Source: UBA685 sp049890115
GTDB lineage: Bacteria > Pseudomonadota > Alphaproteobacteria > Puniceispirillales > Puniceispirillaceae
Assembly (NCBI GenBank): GCA_049890115.1
Contig: JBMHCC010000002.1
Coordinates: 62,001 to 126,000, forward strand
Direction: 5' to 3'
Length of the DNA: 64,000 nt
Shown here in pieces: positions 27,230 through 35,471 of the stretch. Both the position numbers and the translations under genes were made by a program. Position 1 is the first letter of the stretch, and each line of letters opens with the position of its first letter. Under the pieces are notes generated by a model, which was given only the letters and a program-made list of their open reading frames with translations, searched no databases and was not told where the DNA came from.

Positions 27230-27552
27230 GAAACGAGTTTGGTTCCCAAATCATTAGATTGAACAAGCCGATTATCAAGCTTTGATAACAATCAGTTTGT
27301 CTATAAAGCGCTATTAATAGACTGAAATCAGCGCGTCATCATTGTTAATGTAACAGCCCTATATTTTGCAGATTGACCAATTAGGTCAGGGTGATATGCT
27401 TATCACCTAGTCTGGTTTCAGTTTTATACTGAGGCGGGGAGGGGTGTTGCAATCTGAAAGAGCAACCTTTCCCTTATAAGGGTTTTGACGTCTTTTTTAT
27501 CGTACCATAACTGATTCCAATGAAGTGAACCTTTGTGAAGAGGAGACTGAAA
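27230..27552. other. 323-bp intergenic region with several small hairpins
   Basis: No gene is seen. Hairpins include GTCTAT/ATAGAC (about 27299-27322), GGTGATA/TATCACC (about 27390-27408), GTTGC/GCAAC (about 27446-27466) and CCCTTATAAGGG (about 27472-27483) followed by TTTTGACG and a T-run. The set could be the end of the TRAP operon plus a small RNA, or the promoter and leader of the stomatin gene. I cannot assign an RNA family. Confidence 0.35.
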
Positions 27553-28476
27553 TTGGACGAAGCAGCGATTTTCAATATTGTCATTATTGTTCTGATTGTC
27601 GGCGTTGTACTTTTGACGCTGAAGCTTGGCATTAATATTGTGCCGCAATCAGAAGTCTATGTTGTGGAACGCTTTGGCCGTTATTCACGCACTTTGAGAG
27701 CAGGATTATCGCTCATCATACCCTATCTAGACCGGGTGGCGCATAAGGTCAGTATCTTAGAGCGTCAGCTAGAAGAGCAGAAAATTTCTGTAATCACCAA
27801 AGATAATGTCGAAGTCACATTGGAGACAAGAGTGTTTTACCGCATCATTGATGCGTCTCGCTCTGTCTATCGCATACGTGATATTGATCAGGCACTCAAA
27901 ACAGCATCATCATCAATCGTTCGATCTGCTGCAGGTAAATTGGATCTTGATGATTTGCAATCAAGCCGTGAGGCGATGAATACTGAGATTGCGGTGAATT
28001 TACATTCTGCTGCCGAAGTGTGGGGCATTGAGATCACACGCACAGAAATCACAGATGTGATTGTGGATGAGGCGACCAAGGAAGCACAGAGACTGCAAAT
28101 TAATGCAGAACGCAAAAGACGTGCTGTGGTGACCGAAGCTGAAGGTGAAAAGAGATCGATTGAGCTAAAAGCTGAAGCAGAGCTATTCAAATCACAAAAA
28201 GAAGCTGATGCAGTCAGGATAACAGCCGAAGCAGAGGCCTATGCTGTTGTGAAAAAGGCACAGGCTGATGCAGATCAGACCAAATTGCTTGCAGGTGCTA
28301 TTGCGAAAAATGGTATGCCAGCGATCGAATTTGAAGTTGCTAAGCGCCAAATAGAGGCCATGAGCCAGCTTGCCTCAGCTGGTAATAGTAAGACGCTTAT
28401 TTTGCCATCTGAAGCAACAGCGGCACTTGGTGCTCTATCCTCTTTGCTTGCTGTGGCAAATGAGAAGAGCTCTTAA
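27553..28476 (+). CDS. SPFH/stomatin-like membrane protein (QmcA/paraslipin type)
   Basis: This 307-aa protein has one N-terminal transmembrane segment, then an SPFH (band 7) domain starting at VPQSEVYVVERFGRYSRTL. A long helical region rich in Ala, Glu and Lys (about residues 170-255) is typical of stomatin oligomerisation. The TTG at 27553 is chosen because AGGAG lies exactly 7 nt before it; an upstream GTG at 27535 would put that site inside the gene. It pairs with an NfeD-type gene 17 nt downstream, the usual partner in membrane-microdomain and quality-control operons. Confidence 0.92.
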   Translation: MDEAAIFNIVIIVLIVGVVLLTLKLGINIVPQSEVYVVERFGRYSRTLRAGLSLIIPYLDRVAHKVSILERQLEEQKISVITKDNVEVTLETRVFYRIIDASRSVYRIRDIDQALKTASSSIVRSAAGKLDLDDLQSSREAMNTEIAVNLHSAAEVWGIEITRTEITDVIVDEATKEAQRLQINAERKRRAVVTEAEGEKRSIELKAEAELFKSQKEADAVRITAEAEAYAVVKKAQADADQTKLLAGAIAKNGMPAIEFEVAKRQIEAMSQLASAGNSKTLILPSEATAALGALSSLLAVANEKSS

Positions 28477-28493
28477 GTTTAGAGGCTCTGCTT

Positions 28494-28814
28494 ATGTTTA
28501 GCAATATCACATCCCTAGCGTTTCAGCCTGAAATATGGCTGATTTTCGGACTGGTCTTATTGTTGCTGGAACTCACAGATGGGTCTGCCATTTTCTTTCT
28601 GCCAATGGCTATTGGGGCTGCGCTTTTGGCTGTGTGGATATATCTGTTTAATGCGTCTTTTATTCCATCAGGGTGGCTGTCAGCAAACTGGTATGTCACT
28701 TTTTTATTATGGGCATGTTTGTCTTTCGGCGCGGCCATAATGATATCAAATGCCAAGAAAAGACGCCGATTATCAAAAAAGAGTGAAGAAGGTGATGATG
28801 TTAATGATTATTGA
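28494..28814 (+). CDS. NfeD-family short membrane protein
   Basis: The 106-aa protein has three hydrophobic helices (about residues 10-30, 33-53 and 65-83) and a basic C-terminus. It matches the short NfeD (YbbK-type) partner of stomatins and lacks the ClpP-like protease domain; the C-terminal OB domain is shortened. It follows the stomatin gene directly and converges with the next minus-strand gene with only 2 bp between stop codons. Confidence 0.85.
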   Translation: MFSNITSLAFQPEIWLIFGLVLLLLELTDGSAIFFLPMAIGAALLAVWIYLFNASFIPSGWLSANWYVTFLLWACLSFGAAIMISNAKKRRRLSKKSEEGDDVNDY

Positions 28815-28816
28815 TT

Positions 28817-29185
28817 TTAATCTGTTTTGGCCTCAGCTTGGCGCAGGCGCTTAATCACCTCTGGCGCAATGCCTAGCTTTTTTAAGACAGGATGCTTTTC
28901 ATCAACAAGGCGCCAAAATGGCAATGGTGAGCCTTCAATCGGGAAGATGGCCAGGGCTTCTTCGATGGCAAGGCGCAAAAAGATGCCAGTTGAAACAGGA
29001 CAGCTATTATCAGCGCCATGCTGTTGTGCCAGATCACGGCGCATCTGTTTTGGCGTGACGATTGTCCCCTTGGGTATCTCAGAGATATATCTTGCAATCT
29101 CTTCTGGTGAGGAAATAAGCATCTTCTGGCCAGCTTTTAAATCGCTGAAATCCTTATCCAGAATCTTGACGATATTGCGCGGCAT
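28817..29185 (-). CDS. MGMT-fold-like protein without the alkyltransferase Cys motif
   Basis: The 122-aa protein (start at MPRNIVK, 29185; an upstream ATG at 29230 is less likely) resembles the winged-helix MGMT/ATL fold. EIARYISEIPKGTIVTPKQ corresponds to the DNA-binding helix-turn-helix, and PLPFWRLVDE to the segment after the active site. The alkyl-accepting PCHR motif is not seen; CPVSTGIFLR occupies the region instead. It might be a DNA-lesion binder or nuclease-recruiting factor. The family is uncertain and the function unproven. Confidence 0.6.
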   Translation of the reverse strand: MPRNIVKILDKDFSDLKAGQKMLISSPEEIARYISEIPKGTIVTPKQMRRDLAQQHGADNSCPVSTGIFLRLAIEEALAIFPIEGSPLPFWRLVDEKHPVLKKLGIAPEVIKRLRQAEAKTD

Positions 29186-29384
29186 TTCGTCTGTTACCCC
29201 GTTTTCATTATCAGGATGAAATAGTATCACCCCCCTATCGCTAGCGCAAAGACCTTATGCCTGCTGGCAAGAGCCAAAATATCAAAAAAGGCATAGCCTA
29301 TAACTCTCTCACCAATAGAGACAGATGATTGGTTGTGATAGGTTATAACCGCAACGTGAATTTTTATGAAATAGGGATAGTTCG

Positions 29385-30041
29385 ATGGGTCGCCAGCATT
29401 ATGTCAGTGAATTTATCGGCACGTTATTTCTTGTTTGTACTGTTGTGGGCTCAGGCATCATGGCAGCATCATTATCACCAAGTAATGATGGGGTGGCGTT
29501 GCTTGGTAACACGATAGCCACAGGCGCGATTTTAGTGGTGCTGATTACCTTATTTGGTCCGCTTTCAGGTGCGCATTTTAACCCTGTTGTAACGATGGTG
29601 ATGGCGTTACAAAAGGAAATGACACCGCCGCAAGCGCTCTTTTTTATCATAGCGCAAATCACAGGCGGATTGATTGGCACCTTTCTGGCCCATGCTATGT
29701 TTGACACACAGCTTATCCAATTATCGGTGAATGACCGCAGTGGCCTACCCCAATATGGCGCAGAAATAATCGCCAGTTTTGGCTTGTTGATGGTCATTTT
29801 AATCGCCAGGAAAGTCCGCCCAGAGGCCGTTGCATTATTGGTCGGTCTGTATATTACCGCTGCTTATTGGTTTACGGCATCGACCAGCTTTGCCAACCCT
29901 GCTGTGACAATCGCACGAACTTTTACAGACAGCTTTTCAGGCATTGCCTATGCCGATACGCCATTTTTCATTCTGGCACAAATCATAGGTGCTTTGCTGG
30001 CACTGATCTTTGCGAAATGGCTTTTTGCTGCACAAGACTAG
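29385..30041 (+). CDS. Aquaporin-family channel, AqpS-like selectivity filter
   Basis: This 218-aa MIP-family channel has six hydrophobic helices and two half-helices. The first signature is NPV (N66-P67-V68 in SGAHFNPVVT) instead of NPA. The second is NPA (N171-A173), but the next residue is Val174 where water channels have the arginine of the selectivity filter. A Val there has been described in rhizobial AqpS, an arsenite and methylarsenical channel. So the pore is probably wider and less polar than in AqpZ. No ars genes are adjacent, so the substrate remains open. Confidence 0.88.
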   Translation: MGRQHYVSEFIGTLFLVCTVVGSGIMAASLSPSNDGVALLGNTIATGAILVVLITLFGPLSGAHFNPVVTMVMALQKEMTPPQALFFIIAQITGGLIGTFLAHAMFDTQLIQLSVNDRSGLPQYGAEIIASFGLLMVILIARKVRPEAVALLVGLYITAAYWFTASTSFANPAVTIARTFTDSFSGIAYADTPFFILAQIIGALLALIFAKWLFAAQD

Positions 30042-30109
30042 GCGTGTCTATATGGCAGTTCTATGTGGCAGATAGCGCGCAAAACTGGCTTGAAATTATC
30101 GCTTATCAG

Positions 30110-30568
30110 CTAGCCAGCACGCAAAAATCGTTTGATGGTGGCAATGGATGTCTCTTTTAGGTCATGCCATGTATCTTGATTTTCAATGATGATATTGGCG
30201 CCATCTAGAAGCTGCTCTGATAACATGCGATAGCACCCAACAATTTCCTCATAAAGCTCACTATCAAATGTATCACTATTATAAGCAGCGATAACCTTAT
30301 CCAGATTGCCACCAAGGATCTGGTCAGCAATCAGAAGGTCACTTTGCTCATATTGGCCAGAGAAAACCTCAGAAAGATAGGCTGTGTAAGCTATGTTGGC
30401 AGCGCTATCAAAAGCGCTTTCATCGCCGATAAAAAAGTCGATAGCGCCATTGCCAATAACAACACCAGCACATGCTGCTAGGTCATCTAGCCTATCAGTA
30501 TTGGCAGCCGCATTGGCATGCCACAGCAATGAGATGAAAAGAACAAAAACAAATTTTATATCTCGCAT
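30110..30568 (-). CDS. Small secreted protein, unknown
   Basis: The 152-aa product (start at MRDIKF, 30568; a longer frame from 30625 has no signal peptide at its N-terminus) has a clear signal peptide ending LWHANAAA. The mature part is acidic and mostly helical, with two cysteines (LAACAGVV and IVGCYRML) that could form a disulfide in the periplasm. I recognise no family. It stands alone at the left border of the accessory region. Confidence 0.65.
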   Translation of the reverse strand: MRDIKFVFVLFISLLWHANAAANTDRLDDLAACAGVVIGNGAIDFFIGDESAFDSAANIAYTAYLSEVFSGQYEQSDLLIADQILGGNLDKVIAAYNSDTFDSELYEEIVGCYRMLSEQLLDGANIIIENQDTWHDLKETSIATIKRFLRAG

Positions 30569-30756
30569 GAGTTGATACCCTTGAGGTGGTCGAAATAAAC
30601 ATCTCCCCCACGCAAACGGTATCATAAGTGGCCGTGTTACAAAAAGCGTTTATCGCTGAAAAAGCTAGCACAGAAGAGAGGGGGGGAGCGGTCAAAACCT
30701 ACAAGGCTCTATGTTGCAAGGGTTGTGGCTGCACATTTTTCGTGGAAAAGGTACGG

Positions 30757-31710
30757 TCATATAGACTTATATTTCTGCGCGATGAGTTGAAGCACATAAT
30801 GAACATCTTCCAACTTTTTTAGCGAGATAGCATACTTATGCCCTGTACGGCCGCTTTGGGATGTCCAATTCATTTCCTTTGCAAATTTCTGGAGGTCTAT
30901 TAGGTCAAAGAAATTACTGGACCGTTCTCCCTCTTCTGTTTTCTCACCGCGCGCTATATCAATGCGCAGAGCATTTCTTTGAAAATGGATGAAGCAAGCG
31001 GTCTTATTGCCACGCTTGAAGCCGATATAGTGCTGGCGAGCATAGAAACTGCTCTCTGGCCAATCTTCAAGATTGGCGCGAAGCATATCCCATACCTCAC
31101 GCATAGCAGGGGAAAGTTTGGCGATGTGGTCTTCTTCGCGGTAAACTTGTATCTCTGAGGATACTTGAGTGATCATTGAGCTGTCTTGTGAAGTGGTGAT
31201 TTGTTCAATGATTTCTTTGGAAGTCGCACGCACTTGATCGATTGAAATGATGCCTCCCGCAAAACGCTTGATCTCCCATAACTCAAAAGGGATGTCTTTG
31301 AAGTTCACGCTGTTTTTTTGATAGCGATTAAATGATGGTGAGATGAATAATACGCGTGATGATAACCAGTTGATCTCATTACGTTTTAAGGTTTGGTGAC
31401 GCTTTTCATTAAACTCAAGAATAAAATCAGCCTTATTATTGATCATTAGGGAAAGATAGGAATAGCCTTGGTCAATGACCGAAGCATTATGCTTCTTCTT
31501 ATATTCTATGATTACAAAGGCGTTGTTTTCTTCATCATAGGCAAGCGTGTCTAGCCTAAACTCACCCAGCGAGAACTCGCTTGAGACAAAGGTCAATCCG
31601 AAGAGTGTTTCTAGGTTGCTTTCAACGATGCTTTGTAGGTCTTTCTCAAGCTTAAATCCTTCTTGCTGTATGGAAGTAAGAGAGCTTGATTTGAGATAAT
31701 AGAGGTTCAT
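30757..31710 (-). CDS. PD-(D/E)XK nuclease-like protein with DUF5655-type C-terminus
   Basis: The 317-aa protein has an N-terminal PD-(D/E)XK restriction-like nuclease core: FRLDTLAY (D54), VIIEYKKK (E69, K71) and QGYSYL (Q81), with an upstream Glu-rich helix (residues 20-37). The C-terminal third (from about residue 225: YIGFKRGNKTACFIHF onward) resembles the DUF5655 domain that often accompanies such nucleases in mobile regions. It is the last gene of a three-gene, minus-strand unit and starts with a 4-nt overlap (ATGA) plus a good GGAG site inside the small upstream gene. DNA cleavage is expected but unproven. Confidence 0.78.
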   Translation of the reverse strand: MNLYYLKSSSLTSIQQEGFKLEKDLQSIVESNLETLFGLTFVSSEFSLGEFRLDTLAYDEENNAFVIIEYKKKHNASVIDQGYSYLSLMINNKADFILEFNEKRHQTLKRNEINWLSSRVLFISPSFNRYQKNSVNFKDIPFELWEIKRFAGGIISIDQVRATSKEIIEQITTSQDSSMITQVSSEIQVYREEDHIAKLSPAMREVWDMLRANLEDWPESSFYARQHYIGFKRGNKTACFIHFQRNALRIDIARGEKTEEGERSSNFFDLIDLQKFAKEMNWTSQSGRTGHKYAISLKKLEDVHYVLQLIAQKYKSI

Positions 31711-31856
31711 TCATCAATCTCCATTATTCTAATATTCCCGTCGATAGGAACAGGCATAATGGAATAATCAGGCTTGGGGTGCAGCAAATCGAGTAGACTG
31801 CCATAGCACTCATAGATGAGTTTAATGATAATTAGTATGTGACTGAGGCTACGCAT
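31707..31856 (-). CDS. 49-aa protein linking the two accessory genes
   Basis: This short frame of 50 codons (ATG 31856-31854, TGA 31709-31707) fills the gap between the 643-aa and 317-aa genes. It overlaps the former by 8 nt and the latter by 4 nt. The product begins MRSLSHILIIIKLIYECYG, a hydrophobic helix, and ends acidic (RIMEIDE). The exact double overlap is typical of translational coupling and argues for a real gene, possibly an inhibitor, adaptor or small membrane partner. A pure coupling leader is the alternative. No homologue is recognised. Confidence 0.5.
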   Translation of the reverse strand: MRSLSHILIIIKLIYECYGSLLDLLHPKPDYSIMPVPIDGNIRIMEIDE

Positions 31857-33780
31857 CCCGATTAGCCTTGTTGTTGCAGATAAGACTGAGGCTTTTTATG
31901 AAGCGATATTTTAATATCGAGTGGCTCAACCCAGTTATGACCATCCATCCCCAGACTAAAGATAGTCCAAATATTGAAGACAGCATGATAGATGGTAAAA
32001 AAGTTCGGTTAGCAATCCAGCTATCTTTTGGCGCAAACTGGTGGGCAATGCCACCAATAACTATCACCACAAGGCAAATAGAAATTATACCGATACCAAT
32101 TCGCCTTATTATGTCACATCGTTTAGCTCGATCCTCTTCTAGTTTTTGTTGAAGCCTCCTAAGCTCTGCTTGAGTTTTTTGATGCGCCTCTTGTTCCATT
32201 CGTAATTCAGATTTTGCTTCATCAGCTGCTGCACTATGTACGGCGTTCACTTTTGCAAGCACGTATGAAACAGTCTCCTCTGCTTCAAGGTTGTCACCTT
32301 TGATTTTTGCTCGTATCAATTCTTCTTGGAGATGCGGGCTTGATCTAAGTAATTGAAGATCATTGAAGCTATGTGATCGATTTTGTGAGAGTGATTGTGC
32401 GGTCTGCAAAAAGCTATCAAGATCCTCTTGCGGTAGGCGCATTGCAGAATAAGCAAGTGCTATGGTTTGCGCATCAATTAAGTTGCTTGCAAAATCTGGC
32501 GCCTTTAACCAAGCCATATTTGTGATAGCAAAATTACTGACCGCAGCACTAAAACCAGAACGTATATTATGCGATTTTGCGTAAATAAAACTTGCATATG
32601 CAAAGGCATAATTATTGGTTATCAAAATAGCATTTGTATCTTCAAGCCTAGTTGGAACTTTGTCTCGTCTTAATACATAAATGCTTCTGATGGACTTGAT
32701 ATCATATTCTAACGCGCTTGATTGCCCCTCAAAATTATTAACATTATTACTTTGAAGGACGTCTTGAAGGTTTTGTTCATCAATTTGATATCTTTCGTAA
32801 TAAGCGGGGGTAGGTTTTATGGTAAAACCAAGTTTTTCACAGTCTTCAGAAATTTTTTCAGCTTTTAATAAAAGATCAGATTTTCTCCATTTCTCTTTTA
32901 TAGCTACTAAATTTAACGGCTTCTGAGCATAGAAAGGGTTTTCAATATTATTCGCGGTAGTATTAATGATATTCTTGGCTTCTTCTATGGAATGTTCGAA
33001 AACAGCGATGCGACCATTGAGACGCTTTAATAGCACAATCAATTCATTAGCAAGTTTTTGCTTTTCCTCTCCACTATAGCCAAGCGCGTTTAGTATGTTA
33101 GGTGTGTCAAAATAAAAGGTTGTTTTACGGAATGTTGTTGGGGGGGGTCTTATGTCAGTGCTGATCAATGCATTAGCCAGCATATTTCCTTGAACTAGAA
33201 CCATAAAACTTTCAAAGAGCCCAATATTATTTTTAAGTATTTCCTCTGGGAACAAGCCTATAAGACCTTCATCCCATGTTTCTATATGCTGAAGATTTGG
33301 CAAAGCAGTGCCGTGTGTAGATGTTTCAATACATTCAATCTGGAAGCGTGAAAGAAATCTTTGAATTGCTTCCATCGCTTGTTGATTTGACAACTCATCA
33401 CGCCCCACTGTTTTCGCAAATTTTTGAAGGCCAGTAATGACTTCCTCAATTTTAGAGGTTGCTTCTACTTTTTGGGGGTTAAAGTCCTGGCCCTTAAACT
33501 TTGGCCCTTTTGAAAATTTATTATCCGTTGCAGATAAGTATCCCTTTTTTTTCATACGAAGTAGAACAAAAGACACAACTTCTTGGGGTATTATCAGCCC
33601 AAAGTCAGATTCCATGAAAACTTGTATTTCGCCAGCGTCATAGGAGTCGTCAGGCGCTTCAATATATATCTGCTCAATAAAGGGAACGAGATAGTCATAA
33701 TAATCTCTGCCGCTATCAATATGCTGCTTTAAAAGAACGAGGCTAGTTAGTGTTATCGAGCTGGTGTTTATACTGTTCAT
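31849..33780 (-). CDS. Membrane-anchored PIN-like nuclease-type protein, unknown
   Basis: The 643-aa protein has several parts. A winged-helix-like N-terminus spans residues about 25-95. A PIN-like domain follows (about 218-400) with acidic positions in FYFDTPNIL (D225), VFEHSIEEA (E262), LEYDIKSI (D360) and EDTNAILITNNYAF (D381). A predicted coiled coil covers about 500-555, and two transmembrane helices (about 558-580 and 592-618) are followed by a short basic tail. The layout suggests an RNA- or DNA-cleaving toxin-like or effector domain held at the membrane. Base and codon use look more AT-rich than the core neighbours. It is the first gene of the accessory unit. I know no named family for the whole chain. 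Confidence 0.7.
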   Translation of the reverse strand: MNSINTSSITLTSLVLLKQHIDSGRDYYDYLVPFIEQIYIEAPDDSYDAGEIQVFMESDFGLIIPQEVVSFVLLRMKKKGYLSATDNKFSKGPKFKGQDFNPQKVEATSKIEEVITGLQKFAKTVGRDELSNQQAMEAIQRFLSRFQIECIETSTHGTALPNLQHIETWDEGLIGLFPEEILKNNIGLFESFMVLVQGNMLANALISTDIRPPPTTFRKTTFYFDTPNILNALGYSGEEKQKLANELIVLLKRLNGRIAVFEHSIEEAKNIINTTANNIENPFYAQKPLNLVAIKEKWRKSDLLLKAEKISEDCEKLGFTIKPTPAYYERYQIDEQNLQDVLQSNNVNNFEGQSSALEYDIKSIRSIYVLRRDKVPTRLEDTNAILITNNYAFAYASFIYAKSHNIRSGFSAAVSNFAITNMAWLKAPDFASNLIDAQTIALAYSAMRLPQEDLDSFLQTAQSLSQNRSHSFNDLQLLRSSPHLQEELIRAKIKGDNLEAEETVSYVLAKVNAVHSAAADEAKSELRMEQEAHQKTQAELRRLQQKLEEDRAKRCDIIRRIGIGIISICLVVIVIGGIAHQFAPKDSWIANRTFLPSIMLSSIFGLSLVWGWMVITGLSHSILKYRFIKSLSLICNNKANRDA

Positions 33781-34085
33781 TGTTTGCTCTTCTAGTTAAT
33801 TGGCAAGCAAACAAATAGGTCACCCGCCTGTTGAAACAGAAAGGCGATATCGGTAACTCAAAACTTTAGGAAAACACGATCAATTGACATCGCTATAAGG
33901 AGAAGTTGGCAAGATCCCATAATTTTGTCAACTTTTGTTGACCAATGTAAAGCAATGAGAGCTCATTGAAGGTTTCTGAAAAATGGTTGAAAAATATTTG
34001 ATGGAACTTCCGTTTCACACCAATCCATAGCAAACATTAAAAATGCTTACACATCAATTGGTTAGCTATGGTTAAACAGATGAAA
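33781..34085. promoter_or_regulatory. 305-bp upstream region of the accessory operon
   Basis: No gene is seen between the accessory operon and tRNA-Arg. An inverted repeat GTCAAC-N4-GTTGAC (33927-33942) lies 147 bp before the 643-aa gene and overlaps a minus-strand TTGACA, so it may be an operator. No good -10 box was found at standard spacing. I see no integrase gene. Confidence 0.35.
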
Positions 34086-34162
<77 letters not shown>

Positions 34163-34297
34163 TTATTGCCCTTATTATACGCAAAGCAGCGACAAGTGAA
34201 TAGCAGAAATCAAAATGAGAGCGCTTTATCACCATGCCCTTGCTATCTGTCGTGATGACAGCCCCCCCATCAACGGCAAATAGGGCAGCTCGTTACC

Positions 34298-34447
34298 AAC
34301 TAGCCATCTCCCAGCTAACAATCTCCCAGCTAACAATCTCCCAGCTAACAATCTCCCAAATAGCAATCTCACAACTAACAATCTCACAACTAGCCATCTC
34401 CCAGCTAACAATCTCACAACTAGCCATCTCCCAGCTAACAGGCTAAC
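34298..34447. repeat. 15-bp tandem repeat (minisatellite), nine full units plus a degenerate tenth
   Basis: The consensus unit is ARCTARCMATCTCMC, with units starting at 34298, 34313, 34328, 34343, 34358, 34373, 34388, 34403 and 34418, and a decayed unit at 34433. Because 15 is divisible by 3 it is open in several frames: plus as a repeated ISQLT/A pentapeptide, minus as a Leu/Val/Arg-rich repeat. It lies between tRNA-Arg and the 3' end of the next gene. No spacers, so it is not CRISPR. Confidence 0.95.
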
Positions 34448-34478
34448 AGGCCACAATGTCATAATGTGCAAGCGGCTC

Positions 34479-35234
34479 TTATTGTCTTTCACAATCTTCT
34501 TTGCTGATGGTAAAGCCGCGCGATGAGCCATTATCACCTTCTAATGTCAGGCTGATAGCGGCAATGGCTGGCAAATCCAGAAAGGGCAGATGATGGCAAA
34601 AGGCCTCTGCCAAACTATCATCAAAGCTGGTCAGCGGTGCCAAATCAGCAGCATCAGAGCCTTGTCCTTGCTGAGATGCTGAGCGGCTATTCAGTGCCAC
34701 AACGAGCCGCAGCCCATCGCCATCTGCTAGAAGCTGGTCAATCAGCTCAGCAAAGGGGTCATCTTCATCATCAAAAGCATGACGCCATTTTCGCCACCCC
34801 CAGCCCCTATCTTTGTGCCATCTATGATAGGCCTGTTTGGTATCATCATCCCAATGAGCGAAATGACGATGCAAGCCATGGGCAGGCGTGCCTGTGCGCA
34901 TGGTGGTCGCTGTGCTAATAATGCTATTACAATTTGCAATGATAACAGCACAGGCAATGATGATTGCCAGCCAGCCGCTAAAGCCAGGGGTGCGATTATG
35001 AAAACTGGCAAAAATAACACCAACAGCTAGCGCGATAATCACAAAGCCTATCACCATCATCACAAGTAAAAGGCTATTGGCAAAGAATGTATCTGATAGC
35101 GCTAGGGCATCTGCGGCATGATGATACATAACCTTGGCGATGATTGTTAACAGCAATCCTGTTAGCACTAACCCTGCCCAGAAAGTTTGTTTCAGGCCAT
35201 AGGCACCATTTAAATAATGTTTGATGAAACTCAT
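34479..35234 (-). CDS. Membrane protein, unknown
   Basis: The 251-aa protein starts at ATG 35234, chosen because GGGGAGG lies 6 nt before it; a TTG two codons upstream is ignored. Three hydrophobic helices (about residues 18-38, 52-77 and 86-106) are followed by a hydrophilic His/Trp/Asp-rich stretch (HRHFAHWDDD, GWGWRKWRH) and an acidic C-terminal domain. The His-rich loop might bind metal. I recognise no family. Its 3' end lies close to the tandem repeat. Confidence 0.6.
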   Translation of the reverse strand: MSFIKHYLNGAYGLKQTFWAGLVLTGLLLTIIAKVMYHHAADALALSDTFFANSLLLVMMVIGFVIIALAVGVIFASFHNRTPGFSGWLAIIIACAVIIANCNSIISTATTMRTGTPAHGLHRHFAHWDDDTKQAYHRWHKDRGWGWRKWRHAFDDEDDPFAELIDQLLADGDGLRLVVALNSRSASQQGQGSDAADLAPLTSFDDSLAEAFCHHLPFLDLPAIAAISLTLEGDNGSSRGFTISKEDCERQ

Positions 35235-35348
35235 TCCCAACCTCCCCTTTTTTTTAAAAAAAGATCATCTGATGAGCATGATAAATTGGTTAATCTTTTG
35301 CACCAATCTGAATGGCGCAATGATGCGTGATAGCTTGGTTAAAAGATT

Positions 35349-35377
35349 TTGCGAAAGCAGCGATACTATCTTATAAT
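35349..35377 (+). promoter_or_regulatory. Sigma70-like promoter upstream of zf-CHCC/polA
   Basis: TTGCGA (35349-35354) and TATAAT (35372-35377) have a 17-bp spacer; the -10 box is a perfect consensus. It lies 95 bp before the zf-CHCC start codon. Confidence 0.55.
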
Positions 35378-35471
35378 AACGCTTTCTTCGGAGAGCAGGC
35401 AGCGATAAAAAAGGGTGACTTTGCCAAATAACAAGCCCTTATCACATGTTTTTTTTTAAAAGGATTTTCAA

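Noticed and set aside
30628..30822. 64-codon plus-strand frame with a Cys-rich stretch (CCKGCGC)
   Set aside because: It overlaps the 3' end of the nuclease gene on the other strand and has no recognisable family or ribosome site. It might be a remnant at the edge of the accessory insertion, but there is no support.
34234..34446. Plus-strand frame with a regular ISQLT/ISQLA pentapeptide repeat
   Set aside because: It is the translation of the 15-bp DNA repeat. The frame is open on both strands simply because the period is a multiple of three. It has no ribosome site and does not match the A(D/N)LXX pattern of real pentapeptide-repeat proteins.
34298..34447. Possible CRISPR array
   Set aside because: Units are directly adjacent, 15 bp long and have no unique spacers. 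No cas genes are nearby.
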